Notes: generated from the sequence alone by a model not told the origin. Shown: positions 53,156 through 62,523, counted from the first letter of the stretch. The stretch: 64,000 bases of DNA from Chryseobacterium sp. MFBS3-17 (GCF_020687745.1 NZ_JAJEWK010000008.1:124001-188000), one strand, 5' to 3'. Translations and numbers: made by a program.

Positions 53156-53796
53156 GTAAAAATAGAATGTCCTTAAAAATAAATATATTTGTTATGATGA
53201 AAAAAATAATCTGCATCCTTGCCATAGTTTATGGCAGTATGCTGTACAGCCAGAAAGGCACCCTGGTAGATCTTTGTCCTCAAAAAACGATAGTCCCTTT
53301 GCGAACGTGGACTGAAATACCTGAAGACCAATGCTACTATATGAAAGATACCCTTAATGAGTTGCCGGATTACGAAGGTACGTGGATGGGAACCTGGAAT
53401 GGTAAAACGATATACATCACTTTTAAAAAGATGAGTGAAAAATATTCCTGGATTGATAAATATTATAGCGATTTTCTGATAGCCAAATTTAAAACTGTGG
53501 ATGCCAATGGAAATGTTCTTTTTGATAATACTCAGATAAGTGATGAAAATGTTAAAATAGAAGGGCTGAGTTTCAGGAAAATTGATGGGAAATATTCACT
53601 CATATATATAGACCCTGAGTTGTGTTATACTACCGGAAGCATCAGAATCAATTTTGCTGATGCTACCAAAACACAGATGGAGTGGTCTTATGGACAGAGA
53701 ATAAATTGGATTGATACCGATTGTTATTTCTATAACTACCCGGAAAATCAATATCCTGAACCGCTACCCCAAAACGTTATCCTGACTAAGCAATAA
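53156..53796 (+). repeat. Segmental duplication, unit 2
   Basis: This unit repeats 51713-52356, including a non-coding leftover of the last codons of the JAMM-like gene (GTAAAAATAGAATGTCCTTA), which shows the direction of the duplication. Confidence 0.8.
53194..53796 (+). CDS. DUF6705-family secreted protein 3
   Basis: About 200 residues. It is nearly identical to protein 1 (same signal, same CYYMKDTLNELPDYEGTW core, same QNVILTKQ end) with scattered changes, mostly in the first 40 mature residues and near GQRINWIDTDC. The frame opens at 53053, but the upstream 47 codons come from spacer; ATG 53194 is the duplicated start. It is a recent paralogue. Confidence 0.78.
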   Translation: MMKKIICILAIVYGSMLYSQKGTLVDLCPQKTIVPLRTWTEIPEDQCYYMKDTLNELPDYEGTWMGTWNGKTIYITFKKMSEKYSWIDKYYSDFLIAKFKTVDANGNVLFDNTQISDENVKIEGLSFRKIDGKYSLIYIDPELCYTTGSIRINFADATKTQMEWSYGQRINWIDTDCYFYNYPENQYPEPLPQNVILTKQ

Positions 53797-53804
53797 GAAA
53801 CATT

Positions 53805-53827
53805 CCTGCTCTTCAGCAGGATTTTTT
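53805..53827 (+). terminator. Terminator after array gene 3
   Basis: CCTGCT-CTTC-AGCAGG followed by ATTTTTT. Nearly identical hairpins follow array genes 4 and 5. Confidence 0.75.
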
Positions 53828-53838
53828 ACCTTTATCCC

Positions 53839-54414
53839 ATGATGAAAAAACTATTTTATGGATTGTTGCTTTTTTATGTGATGGGTTGTAGGGCACAACA
53901 AGTGCTGCCATTAAATTCTGTGTGGGATGATAGTCCTAACGGTTCATATTTTAAGGATTTAAGCAATGAACTAAATCAATTTGTTGGGACTTGGCACGCT
54001 AGTTTTGATGGGAAAACGATAAAATTATTTATTTCCAAAGAATTACAAAAGCCATTTGCCATATTTGATAAATCATTCTATAAAGATGAATTAGTAGTTC
54101 GCTATCAGATTTTAAACAGCAGCGGTGTGACCATTCATTCTACACAGAATCTTAATTTCACAGTTAATGAAAAGTTTAAATTTGTAAGTGTAGCCTCAAG
54201 GCAGTTAATGAATGAAGTTACATTAGTATATAATGGAGGTGCTTGCGGTGTTGGACTGGGCATTGTGAGTTTTAGAATCACCAGCCCCACACAATTTAAA
54301 TGGAATTATAAAGTGCAACCAAAAGCACTGACAACAAATAGCTGCCCACCGGGAACTGCTGAACCGGCAATATATTTGCCGACAGTAGAAAACCTGATCT
54401 TCACCAAGCAATAA
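53839..54414 (+). CDS. DUF6705-family lipoprotein-like protein 4
   Basis: A 191-residue protein. The signal MMKKLFYGLLLFYVMGCRAQQ ends in MGC, a possible lipobox. The mature chain has SYFKDLSNELNQFVGTWHAS, NGGACGVGLGIVSFRI and ends ENLIFTKQ. It is close to protein 5. The function is unknown. Confidence 0.78.
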   Translation: MMKKLFYGLLLFYVMGCRAQQVLPLNSVWDDSPNGSYFKDLSNELNQFVGTWHASFDGKTIKLFISKELQKPFAIFDKSFYKDELVVRYQILNSSGVTIHSTQNLNFTVNEKFKFVSVASRQLMNEVTLVYNGGACGVGLGIVSFRITSPTQFKWNYKVQPKALTTNSCPPGTAEPAIYLPTVENLIFTKQ

Positions 54415-54422
54415 CAAAATTT

Positions 54423-54446
54423 CCTGCTCTTCAGCAGGATTTTTTT
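54423..54446 (+). terminator. Terminator after array gene 4
   Basis: CCTGCT-CTTC-AGCAGG followed by ATTTTTTT. Confidence 0.78.
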
Positions 54447-54457
54447 AACTTTACCTA

Positions 54458-55030
54458 ATGATGAAAACACTATTTTACGGATTGTTGCTTCTTGCGGTGA
54501 TAAGTTGTAAAGCACAACAAATCTTGCCATTAAATAGTTCAGCACTTCAGTCGCCCAATAATTCTTATTTTAAAGATCTGAATAACGAACTGGAGTCTTT
54601 TGTCGGAAACTGGCAAGCAGATTATCAAAATAGGACAATCAAATTATCTATTTCGAAACAATTACAGGCTCCATTAAATGTGCTATTTGGGAAAAACCTT
54701 TATCAAGATATGCTTTTGGTGAGATATGAAGTTAAATCCAACGGAATTATCTATCAAAATAGTCTTAATAAAGATTTTTCAACGGATATTAAGTTCAAGA
54801 TTAAAAGTACAGGCACTGAAGATAATGGTAATACAGCGATATTAGTATTTGCAGGTGGAAACTGTGGTATCGGTATGGGCGACATTATTTTTCGGAAGAT
54901 TAATGCAACCCAGTTTTATTGGAGTTATTTTCCAAAAACAGTAAGAATGAACGAAATAAACTGTCCACCCAATCAGGATTTCACTATTTACCTACCGGAA
55001 ACCGAAAATTTGATTTTCACCAAACAATAA
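54458..55030 (+). CDS. DUF6705-family lipoprotein-like protein 5
   Basis: A 190-residue protein with signal MMKTLFYGLLLLAVISCKAQQ (possible lipobox ISC). The core is SYFKDLNNELESFVGNWQAD, then AGGNCGIGMGDIIFRK and the end ENLIFTKQ. It is clearly a paralogue of protein 4, in tandem. It is the last member of the array, followed by two hairpins. Confidence 0.78.
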   Translation: MMKTLFYGLLLLAVISCKAQQILPLNSSALQSPNNSYFKDLNNELESFVGNWQADYQNRTIKLSISKQLQAPLNVLFGKNLYQDMLLVRYEVKSNGIIYQNSLNKDFSTDIKFKIKSTGTEDNGNTAILVFAGGNCGIGMGDIIFRKINATQFYWSYFPKTVRMNEINCPPNQDFTIYLPETENLIFTKQ

Positions 55031-55038
55031 CAAACATT

Positions 55039-55057
55039 CCTGCTCTTCAGCAGAAAT
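55039..55057 (+). terminator. Hairpin after array gene 5
   Basis: CTGCT-CTTC-AGCAG followed by AAATTTTATTT, a degraded copy of the two preceding terminators. Confidence 0.55.
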
Positions 55058-55068
55058 TTTATTTACAG

Positions 55069-55090
55069 CCGCCACGCAAGGGCGGTTTTT
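55069..55090 (+). terminator. Second terminator after the array
   Basis: CCGCC/GGCGG with a 7-base loop and TTTTT, very like the rho terminator at 49613. Confidence 0.7.
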
Positions 55091-55157
55091 CGTTTCCATC
55101 AATCACTTTTATATATTTTTTAAGAAATTTTATAACCCAAAGATTTTTGCAAAGCCG

Positions 55158-55165
55158 TATCTTTG
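55158..55165 (+). promoter_or_regulatory. -7 element for superoxide dismutase
   Basis: TATCTTTG lies 28 bp before ATG 55194; no -33 box at the right distance. Confidence 0.4.
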
Positions 55166-55193
55166 AGGAAATAATCATAAAAAACAAAACATT

Positions 55194-55790
55194 ATGTCTT
55201 TTGAATTACCAAAATTAGGGTATGCCTATGATGCTTTAGAACCAACCATTGACGCAAAAACAATGGAAATTCACCATACAAAACACCACCAGGCATACAT
55301 TGACAATCTGAACAAAGCGATTGAAGGTACAGATCTTGCCGGAAAATCCATTGAAGAAATCTGCAAAACCGGGACAGACAAGCCTGCCGTAAGAAATAAC
55401 GGCGGTGGTCATTTTAACCACACCCTGTTCTGGGAAATCCTGACGCCGGGAGGCAGCAATGAGCCTGTAGGAAATGTGAAAGCAGCTATTGAAAACTATG
55501 GTGGTTTTGATAAGTTCAAAACAGATTTTGCTGAGGCAGCCAAAACCAGATTTGGTTCCGGATGGGCATGGCTTTGCAAAAAAGAAAATGGTGCTGTGGA
55601 AGTTTGCTCTACTCCCAACCAGGACAACCCGCTGATGCCCGTAGCAGACTGCCAGGGAACGCCGGTTTTGGGTCTGGATGTATGGGAGCACGCCTATTAC
55701 CTGAACTATCAGAACAAGAGACCGGACTATGTAACGGCTTTCTTCAGCGTGATCAACTGGGATAAAGTAGAAGAGCTTTACAACAAATAA
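55194..55790 (+). CDS. sod: Superoxide dismutase (Fe/Mn)
   Basis: A 198-residue cytoplasmic enzyme (no signal). It begins [20 protein letters not shown]. Metal ligands appear in [11 protein letters not shown] (first His), [12 protein letters not shown] (second His) and [12 protein letters not shown] (Asp and His). It dismutates superoxide to oxygen and peroxide. The motifs do not separate iron from manganese preference with confidence. It is monocistronic with its own terminator. Confidence 0.96.
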   Translation: MSFELPKLGYAYDALEPTIDAKTMEIHHTKHHQAYIDNLNKAIEGTDLAGKSIEEICKTGTDKPAVRNNGGGHFNHTLFWEILTPGGSNEPVGNVKAAIENYGGFDKFKTDFAEAAKTRFGSGWAWLCKKENGAVEVCSTPNQDNPLMPVADCQGTPVLGLDVWEHAYYLNYQNKRPDYVTAFFSVINWDKVEELYNK

Positions 55791-55814
55791 TACCGGGTTA
55801 CGGTCATGAATACA

Positions 55815-55848
55815 GAAGCCGCCTCAGCAATGAGACGGCTTCTTTTGT
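55815..55848. terminator. Terminator between sod and the EEP gene
   Basis: GAAGCCG.CTC-AGCAAT-GAG.CGGCTTC followed by TTTTG; it may act on both convergent genes. Confidence 0.75.
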
Positions 55849-55867
55849 TTTGGTATTATTTCTTCTG

Positions 55868-57064
55868 TTAAGGTTTGTATTCTTTCTGCAATACGGAAAC
55901 TGCGGGGAAGTGGTCACTGTAGCCACCGGTGTAGTTGTCACCATCCCAGGATCTGAGCGGATAACCCTTCCACTGTCCGTGAGAATTCACCAGGTATGCA
56001 GGGGCATAAATCTCAGCTTTGAATACTGAGTATCCGGGTGAGAGCCGTTCTGAGGAGTACAGGTTTTTGGACACAATAATCTGGTCGAACAGATTGGGTG
56101 CATCCCGGTAGGCCAGAGACGCCACTCCGGCTTTGTAAAGTTTGGTCATCAGATTGTAATACGGGGATTTTTCTGAAAGTTCAGAAGGTTCTCCCACGGC
56201 GCCCAGATGTTTTCTCAGACTTGGACTCACAGGATCATCGTTGAAGTCGCCCATGGCAATCAGTTTAATATTGGGATCAGCCGTCCGGGCTTTGTCCATT
56301 TCGGCTTTCAGGACATTGGCAGCGGCAATTCTTCTAGGCAGAGACCGGGCTTCGCCACCGCTTCTGGAAGGCCAGTGGTTCAGGAAGATGCCCACGTGCT
56401 CGCCATCCAGCATTCCTTTTATGACGACCACATCACGGGTATAGCTTCTGTTGCCCTGGTCATTAAATATTTTGATTTCGCTTTTGTATTGTTCCGTAGG
56501 TTTGAATCTGCCTTTCTGATAAATCATGGCCACATCTATACCCCGGGCATCGTAGGAATTATAATGTATAATGCCGTAATTGCTGCGTGCAAGTGCAGGT
56601 TGTTTAATCAGGTCTTCTATCACCTGTCTGTTTTCTACCTCCAGCAGACCTACAATTACCGGGTTGTCATTGGTATATTGTCTGCCCAGTTCAGAAATCA
56701 GCTTGGCCAGTTTTCCCAGTTTGTCATTGTACTTTTCCGGTGTCCAGTTTTTCTTGCTGTTGGCGGTAAATTCATCAGACTGCGCCTGGTAGCGCACTAC
56801 TTTTTTGCCCTTCAGTAACTCATCGCTCCAGGGACCTTTATATTCTTCCGTAATTTCCAGATGCTTAATGGAATCTACCGGTATACTGCGGTGAAACAGC
56901 GGATCATTCACATCTTTGGTTCCGTCTATATAATCTGCAGAGGGTACAGTATCCCACAGGTTTTCCACATTCATAAAAGCTACTGTGGCCCGTTGTACTT
57001 GTGTTTTCTGGGAGAAACCCAGCGTGGCAGTGCAGATGGCTGCTACAAAAAGAATTTTTTTCAT
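55868..57064 (-). CDS. Secreted endonuclease/exonuclease/phosphatase-family protein
   Basis: About 398 residues. The signal peptide is MKKILFVAAICTATLGFSQ. The EEP fold is shown by VAFMNVENLWDT, GLLEVENRQVIEDL (metal Glu), the catalytic-loop MGDFNDDP and the C-terminal YSDHFPAVSVL with the catalytic Asp-His. Secreted EEP proteins are usually DNases or phosphodiesterases. It is divergent from the TonB receptor and DUF5689 pair, an association seen elsewhere in Bacteroidota. The frame opens at 57103; ATG 57064 starts the signal peptide. Confidence 0.88.
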   Translation of the reverse strand: MKKILFVAAICTATLGFSQKTQVQRATVAFMNVENLWDTVPSADYIDGTKDVNDPLFHRSIPVDSIKHLEITEEYKGPWSDELLKGKKVVRYQAQSDEFTANSKKNWTPEKYNDKLGKLAKLISELGRQYTNDNPVIVGLLEVENRQVIEDLIKQPALARSNYGIIHYNSYDARGIDVAMIYQKGRFKPTEQYKSEIKIFNDQGNRSYTRDVVVIKGMLDGEHVGIFLNHWPSRSGGEARSLPRRIAAANVLKAEMDKARTADPNIKLIAMGDFNDDPVSPSLRKHLGAVGEPSELSEKSPYYNLMTKLYKAGVASLAYRDAPNLFDQIIVSKNLYSSERLSPGYSVFKAEIYAPAYLVNSHGQWKGYPLRSWDGDNYTGGYSDHFPAVSVLQKEYKP

Positions 57065-57264
57065 TCTGTTCTCAAGATATTTTCTGGCGGTAAAATTAAT
57101 CATTATTTTTCAGCTAATGGTTTTCTTTTTAAAATTGGCAGCAAGAGGAGCGGCACAGGTCCATCATTCCTCCTGCACAGCATGTTTTTGCAATGTTAAT
57201 AAGTTTTAATGCCTGAAATCAAGAATAATATGTTAAAAATATGTAAGTTAACGAAAATTAAGTT

Positions 57265-57272
57265 TAATTTTG
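57265..57272 (+). promoter_or_regulatory. -7 element for the TonB receptor operon
   Basis: TAATTTTG lies 48 bp before ATG 57321; the -33 region is not clear. Confidence 0.4.
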
Positions 57273-57320
57273 TAGCCCGCTAATTTCAGCAAATAATAAA
57301 GTGAATATAAATACATTGTT

Positions 57321-60119
57321 ATGATTAAAAAGTTATCCTTAATCTCTTTGTTTACATTGCTTCCGGCTTCATTCTATTATGCGCAGACTACGGTCTATGC
57401 GTACATTAAAGATGATGCAGGAAAACCCATTGAGAATGCCGAAGTTGATCTGGCACAGTCTGATAATGACGTTACGGCAGACAAAATTGGTTATTTCCAG
57501 TTTGTAGATATGCAACCCGGAAAGTACCTGATTACGGTTTCCAGGCAAAATTTTGAATCCAGAATTGTGGAGTTCGAAGTAAACGAAGATGAAAGGAGAA
57601 AAGATTTAGGCGTGATTACCCTGAGTATCGCACCGGTTTCTGCAGGTGTTATGATTATTGATGACAGTGGCGCAGATGCAGATGATGGCGGATCTTCCAT
57701 GCAGCCTACCGTTGGATTACTGGGTGCCAGCCGTGATGTTTTCCAGAGTGTATCCGCATTTGAACTGGGAGCTTACTGGTTCCGCCCGCGGGGTATGGAA
57801 AACAGATATGAAGAAATCCTCTTTAATGGAGTGCCGATGTCTAAAAATGATGACGGACGTGTAGACTTCAGCAACTGGGGCGGACTGAATGATGTGACCC
57901 GGTATCCGTACGAGAACGCAGACAACCTGAATCCGTCTGAATATACCTTCGGGAATCTGGGTGGCGTGGTGTACTACAACACCAGAGCATCCAGCTACAG
58001 AAAACAAACCTCACTGGCCTATTCCTTTACCAACAGAAGTTATTTCCACAGAGCCATGGCTACCTACTCCAGCGGACTTACCAAAAACGGATGGGCATTT
58101 ACCGTATCCGGAAGCCGCAGATGGGCAGATGAAGGGGTGCTGGATGGGACTTACCAGGATGCATACGCATACTTTGCCGCTATAGAAAAGCAATTCAGCA
58201 GCAGACATGCACTGAATCTTACGGCCTTTGGAGCACCTACTTACAGAGCATCCAACTCGCCGAATACCCAGGAAGCTTATGACCTGATGGGTAAAAATTA
58301 CAACTCCTACTGGGGGTGGCAGGACGGCGAAAAACGAAACTCCAGAATCAGAAGAGTGTTCGAACCGGTTTTCATGCTTACAGATTACCTGAAAATAGGG
58401 GAAAACAGCAACTGGAACAACACCCTTTCTTATCAGTTCGGAAGAGATGCACGCAGCAGACTGGACTGGTTCCACGCGAAAGACCCGAATCCGACTTACT
58501 ACAGAAACCTGCCGGGATATCTGTTCTCTACCTTTGAAAGAGATAATTCTGACGGTGGTGTCGCCATCACCGATGCAGAGCAGGCTCAGTTTGATGCCTA
58601 TGTGCTGGACTGGAAGAATAACCCGAACAGAAGCCAAATAGACTGGAACTCTCTGTACGCAGCCAATATCAATAACAGATATGATATGGCCGGAAATGAA
58701 CAGGGTGCCATCTATACCATTGTAAATGATGTGAATGAAGATAAAACTTTAAATTTCAACTCACACTTTGATACCAAACTGGCTTCCAACTGGAAACTGA
58801 ATCTGAACTTCAACTATCAGAACCTGAAGTCTGATAACTTCCGTGAAATGAAGGATCTTCTGGGGGCATTCTATGCCAATGACCTGAATGCATTTAATAA
58901 TGATGCACCGCATGATATGGATAATCCGGGCAGAAAAATCATGGAAGGAGACAGAACCCAGTATTCTTATGATTTATTGAAAAACACCTACGCGTTCAAC
59001 GCTTCTACGGAAGTGGATTTCGCCAAATGGAATCTGGTAGCGTCTGTATTCTCTTCCTATTCGGAGTCTCAGCGTGACGGGCATTTCCGCCATGCCGTAT
59101 TCAACTCGAAAGGAAAAAGTGATGTTTACACCTCGCTGGATGCAGGTCTGAAGGGCAGAATCACCTATAAAATCAACGGTAAAAACTTTATCGTCTATAA
59201 TGGGGCATTCTTCTCCCTGGCACCTACGCTTAATGAAATCTTCATCAGCCCGCGTGTCACCAACATGATTACGCCAAGCGTGAAAAACCAGATTGTCAGT
59301 TCAAACGATTTAACCTATATTCTGAGAGGTCAGATTGTGAAGCTGAGACTGGGAGCGTATTTAACCAACATCAGCAATGCAACAGATGTTTCCCGTTACT
59401 ACGTGGATATTTCCAGCGAAACTGCTGACCAGGGGAATGCGCTGGTAGCAGAAATCCTGAATGATGTAGATAAAACCTACAAAGGTGTGGAAATGGGTGC
59501 TGAAGTGAAAATTACGCCTACTTTATCCGCCACCGCAGTAGCCAGCATCGGTGATTACAGAATTACCAATAATCCTACAGTGACAACTTTTGATGACGAT
59601 TACGGATATAGAAATGACTGGGGACAGGCCAATGTAAAAGATTATAAAGTAGCCGGAACGCCGCAGAAAGCGTACTCCTTCGGTCTGAGATACCGCTCTA
59701 CCAAATTCTGGTGGATTGGTGCTTCTGCAAACTATCTGCAGGATCAGTACCTGGATTTCTCTGCACTCAATAAAACGGAAGCCCTCTATACCAACCCTGC
59801 TACAGGTGATTTGTATGACGGCGTAACTCCGGAAGCGGTAGCATTCCTTACCAAGCAGCAGAAATTTGAAGACCAGTTTATGCTGAATGCCAACGTAGGA
59901 AAATCGTTCCTGTTTGGTAAATACAGAATGGGTGTCAGCGTAAGTGTCAACAATATTCTGAATAACAGAGATTATGTAACTGGCGGCTTTGAGCAGGGCA
60001 GAAATGTAAACTTCCCCGAATCTTATGCAGATGCTACCCGCACCTACCCGCATTTCGGACCAAAATTATGGTATGACAGAGGAAGAACCTTCTTCGCCAA
60101 TGTATATTTAAGATTTTAA
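57321..60119 (+). CDS. TonB-dependent receptor with carboxypeptidase-like N domain
   Basis: A 932-residue outer-membrane protein. After the signal (about 1-22) comes an Ig-like carboxypeptidase-regulatory domain (25-105: DDAGKPIENAEVDLAQSD, GYFQFVDMQPGKYLITV), then an acidic linker (DDSGADADDGGSS) and a divergent plug (WFRPRGMENRYEEILFNG). The barrel ends FFANVYLRF. It imports an unidentified ligand. The DUF5689 lipoprotein gene follows after 17 bp, probably as its surface partner, and a secreted nuclease/phosphatase is divergent. Confidence 0.9.
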   Translation: MIKKLSLISLFTLLPASFYYAQTTVYAYIKDDAGKPIENAEVDLAQSDNDVTADKIGYFQFVDMQPGKYLITVSRQNFESRIVEFEVNEDERRKDLGVITLSIAPVSAGVMIIDDSGADADDGGSSMQPTVGLLGASRDVFQSVSAFELGAYWFRPRGMENRYEEILFNGVPMSKNDDGRVDFSNWGGLNDVTRYPYENADNLNPSEYTFGNLGGVVYYNTRASSYRKQTSLAYSFTNRSYFHRAMATYSSGLTKNGWAFTVSGSRRWADEGVLDGTYQDAYAYFAAIEKQFSSRHALNLTAFGAPTYRASNSPNTQEAYDLMGKNYNSYWGWQDGEKRNSRIRRVFEPVFMLTDYLKIGENSNWNNTLSYQFGRDARSRLDWFHAKDPNPTYYRNLPGYLFSTFERDNSDGGVAITDAEQAQFDAYVLDWKNNPNRSQIDWNSLYAANINNRYDMAGNEQGAIYTIVNDVNEDKTLNFNSHFDTKLASNWKLNLNFNYQNLKSDNFREMKDLLGAFYANDLNAFNNDAPHDMDNPGRKIMEGDRTQYSYDLLKNTYAFNASTEVDFAKWNLVASVFSSYSESQRDGHFRHAVFNSKGKSDVYTSLDAGLKGRITYKINGKNFIVYNGAFFSLAPTLNEIFISPRVTNMITPSVKNQIVSSNDLTYILRGQIVKLRLGAYLTNISNATDVSRYYVDISSETADQGNALVAEILNDVDKTYKGVEMGAEVKITPTLSATAVASIGDYRITNNPTVTTFDDDYGYRNDWGQANVKDYKVAGTPQKAYSFGLRYRSTKFWWIGASANYLQDQYLDFSALNKTEALYTNPATGDLYDGVTPEAVAFLTKQQKFEDQFMLNANVGKSFLFGKYRMGVSVSVNNILNNRDYVTGGFEQGRNVNFPESYADATRTYPHFGPKLWYDRGRTFFANVYLRF

Positions 60120-60136
60120 CAGCAAAAATTCACGCA

Positions 60137-62194
60137 ATGAAAAACTATAAAACAATTCTGAAGTATATGATGGTCATGGTGGCTGCTCTGTTCATTACAG
60201 GGTGTGTGCACGATGATATCTATGATACACCCGATCTGCAGGGGTATGAGTGTAAAACAGCAGATTTCTATACCAATCCGCAGAACGGGTACACCAAGTG
60301 GACTCTGGCAGAACTGAAAAACGTGCCGCTGAGTACACCCATTACAGAGAAAGCATACGTGGAAGCTTATGTATCTTCTACAGACCAGAGCGGTAATATT
60401 TATAAAACCATCTACGTACAGGATGCACCGGTAAATCCTACACATGGTCTTACCGTGAGTGTGGATCTGGTGAGTACCTACACCAAGTTTCCGCAGGGAA
60501 GCAAAGTGTATATTGAGGTAAAAGACCTCTCTGTTACCACTTATGGCGGTGTGAAGCAGCTGGGAATGCAAACTCCGGCCGGAACCCGTATCCCGGAAAA
60601 TGATGTGCCTAAACATATCTTCAGAGATTGTGACGTAAGAGAAGAAATCATCCCGGTAGTAATGACGCTGGCAGATATGAATGCACAGTCTGAAAACCTG
60701 ATCGGAGCATTGATTCAGATCAATAATGCTGAATTTGACGCAACGGTATTGTGTTCCGTGTACGCACCGGAAGGAACTACCGTGGACCGCAGAATCAGTG
60801 ATGGCACTGCAACAAACCGCGTAGTGAGAAACAGTGGGTATGCATCTTTTGCCGGCAATCTGTTGCCTTCAGGAAATGGAACATTTGTGGGAATCTATAG
60901 CAAATTCAACTCTACCTATCAGATGTACATCAACAAAGCAGAAGATCTGAATATGACCGGCTTCCCGAGACTTGATGGTATTGCAACAGACCCTTGTGGT
61001 ATTGATTTAAACTCTGTGACCGTGAAAAGCATTGCCGAAGTAAAGCAAATGTTCACCGGTTCACTGACACCAATTACTGATGATTTCGTAATCAAAGCGA
61101 AAGTAACCGCCAATGATGAAACCGGAAACCTGTTTAAATACATCTATGTAGAAGATGCTACAGGTGGTATCCGCATCAACATTGATAAGGACCCGATGTA
61201 CAACGATCCGAGATTCCGCGTTGGAAAACAAATCTATGTGAAACTGAACGGATTGCATATCGGAAATGTAAGCGGCGAACTTCAGCTGGGTCAGCCGTTT
61301 AATAATAACGTAGGAAGAATTGCCGCAGGAGATGTGTACAAATTCTTCTTTGATTCCGGTGAAGCAGTTTCTGCTCCCGTACCTACAGAAAGAACGATTA
61401 CCCAACTGACCGCAGAAGATGTGGGCAAATGGATCAAAATCAAAGATGTAAGATTTGTAGAAAGTGATCTGGGAGAGCCTTATGCCGTAGGAACTACTAC
61501 CAACAGAACCCTTACCGACTGTGCCGGAAACCAGATTGTTCTCAGAACCAGTAATTTTGCCAGCTTCGGTGCTAATACCGTAGATGCAGGCCAGGGTGAT
61601 GTATATGCCATTCTGAGTGTGTTTAATGGTACTTACCAGCTTTGGATTCCTAAGCAAACTCATGCTTTGCTGGAAGGGCCAAGATGTGATAACGCAGTAG
61701 CACCGGTTACCTTATTCAGCGAAGAGTTTTCATCTGTACTGAATGCCTCTAACTGGACAGCGGTAAACGTGACCGGAGCACAGGTATGGGTAACTTCTAA
61801 CCAGGGTTCAGGTGGCTCCTATTATGCAATGATGAACGGTCATTCCAATGGAACCAACCATGCCAATGAAGACTGGTTGATTTCCAGAGAAGTGTCACTG
61901 GCAGGATACAGCAACATCAACCTGACTTTCGATTCAGATGTAAGATACAATGGTGATCCTTTGAAACTGTATATTACCAACAACTATTCCGGTGATCCTG
62001 CTACCACCACGTGGACCGAGCTTTCTGCGAATTTTGACACCAATACTGGAGCTTGGGGCTTTGTAAACTCCGGAAATGTAAGTTTGAATGCCTTTGCCAA
62101 TCAAACGGTAAGAATTGCATTTAAATATACTTCCACTACAGCTGCAGCCAATACATGGGAAATAGATAACGTGAAAATTAAAGCAAAACCATAA
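60137..62194 (+). CDS. DUF5689 / choice-of-anchor J lipoprotein
   Basis: A 685-residue lipoprotein (lipobox ITGC at about residue 22). It contains two DUF5689-like OB-type regions: residues about 45-190 (ITEKAYVEAYVSSTDQSGNI, IYVQDAP) and 285-500 (FVIKAKVTANDETGNL, IYVEDATGGIRINI). The C-terminal 160 residues are a jelly-roll 'choice-of-anchor J' domain (FSEEFSSVLNASNWTAV, NEDWLIS, NTWEIDNVKIK). It probably works at the cell surface with the receptor encoded immediately upstream. The function of DUF5689 is not established. Confidence 0.88.
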   Translation: MKNYKTILKYMMVMVAALFITGCVHDDIYDTPDLQGYECKTADFYTNPQNGYTKWTLAELKNVPLSTPITEKAYVEAYVSSTDQSGNIYKTIYVQDAPVNPTHGLTVSVDLVSTYTKFPQGSKVYIEVKDLSVTTYGGVKQLGMQTPAGTRIPENDVPKHIFRDCDVREEIIPVVMTLADMNAQSENLIGALIQINNAEFDATVLCSVYAPEGTTVDRRISDGTATNRVVRNSGYASFAGNLLPSGNGTFVGIYSKFNSTYQMYINKAEDLNMTGFPRLDGIATDPCGIDLNSVTVKSIAEVKQMFTGSLTPITDDFVIKAKVTANDETGNLFKYIYVEDATGGIRINIDKDPMYNDPRFRVGKQIYVKLNGLHIGNVSGELQLGQPFNNNVGRIAAGDVYKFFFDSGEAVSAPVPTERTITQLTAEDVGKWIKIKDVRFVESDLGEPYAVGTTTNRTLTDCAGNQIVLRTSNFASFGANTVDAGQGDVYAILSVFNGTYQLWIPKQTHALLEGPRCDNAVAPVTLFSEEFSSVLNASNWTAVNVTGAQVWVTSNQGSGGSYYAMMNGHSNGTNHANEDWLISREVSLAGYSNINLTFDSDVRYNGDPLKLYITNNYSGDPATTTWTELSANFDTNTGAWGFVNSGNVSLNAFANQTVRIAFKYTSTTAAANTWEIDNVKIKAKP

Positions 62195-62215
62195 CGGTGA
62201 CGCAACTTCATACGA

Positions 62216-62246
62216 AAGCAACCTCATTCCGGGGTTGCTTTTTTTT
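62216..62246 (+). terminator. Terminator of the TonB receptor operon
   Basis: AAGCAACC/GGGTTGCTT stem followed by a run of T, 22 bp after the stop. Confidence 0.82.
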
Positions 62247-62374
62247 GATCCATACGGATCATACTGTGAAAGGAAACAAAACAACCATGAGGCAACAAAT
62301 AAAGCAATCTCAGGAAGATCCAGACACGCAGCAAACCAATCGATATCCGGAAATCCCGTACCAGATTCCGCCCG

Positions 62375-62465
62375 TCTCCCGTCCCTTATCTCAAGTCACC
62401 TGTCTCCAATCTCTTATCTCTTATCTCTCATCTCTTGTCTCTCATCTCTTGTCTCCCATCTCTCC
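62375..62465. repeat. Tandem heptanucleotide repeat, 13 units
   Basis: Thirteen consecutive 7-bp units of consensus TCTCYYR without any break in phase. Units 6-12 are the most regular (TCTCTTA, TCTCTTA, TCTCTCA, TCTCTTG, TCTCTCA, TCTCTTG, TCTCCCA); earlier units are more diverged. It is strongly pyrimidine-biased on the plus strand. Confidence 0.85.
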
Positions 62466-62496
62466 TGATAGCTATCGGGATCCCGTCCGGCGCCAC

Positions 62497-62523
62497 AAAA
62501 AAAGTCCTGACGAATCAGGACCT
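62497..62523 (-). terminator. Terminator of the DUF6702 gene
   Basis: GTCCTGA-TTCG-TCAGGAC on the minus strand is followed by seven T. Confidence 0.85.

Noticed and set aside
53805..55057. CRISPR-like repeats (three CCTGCT...AGCAGG copies)
   Set aside because: The spacing is gene-sized, and each copy is a hairpin with a T tail after a stop codon, so they are terminators.
62375..62465. CRISPR array
   Set aside because: Units are 7 bp and contiguous, without spacers; no cas genes are present.
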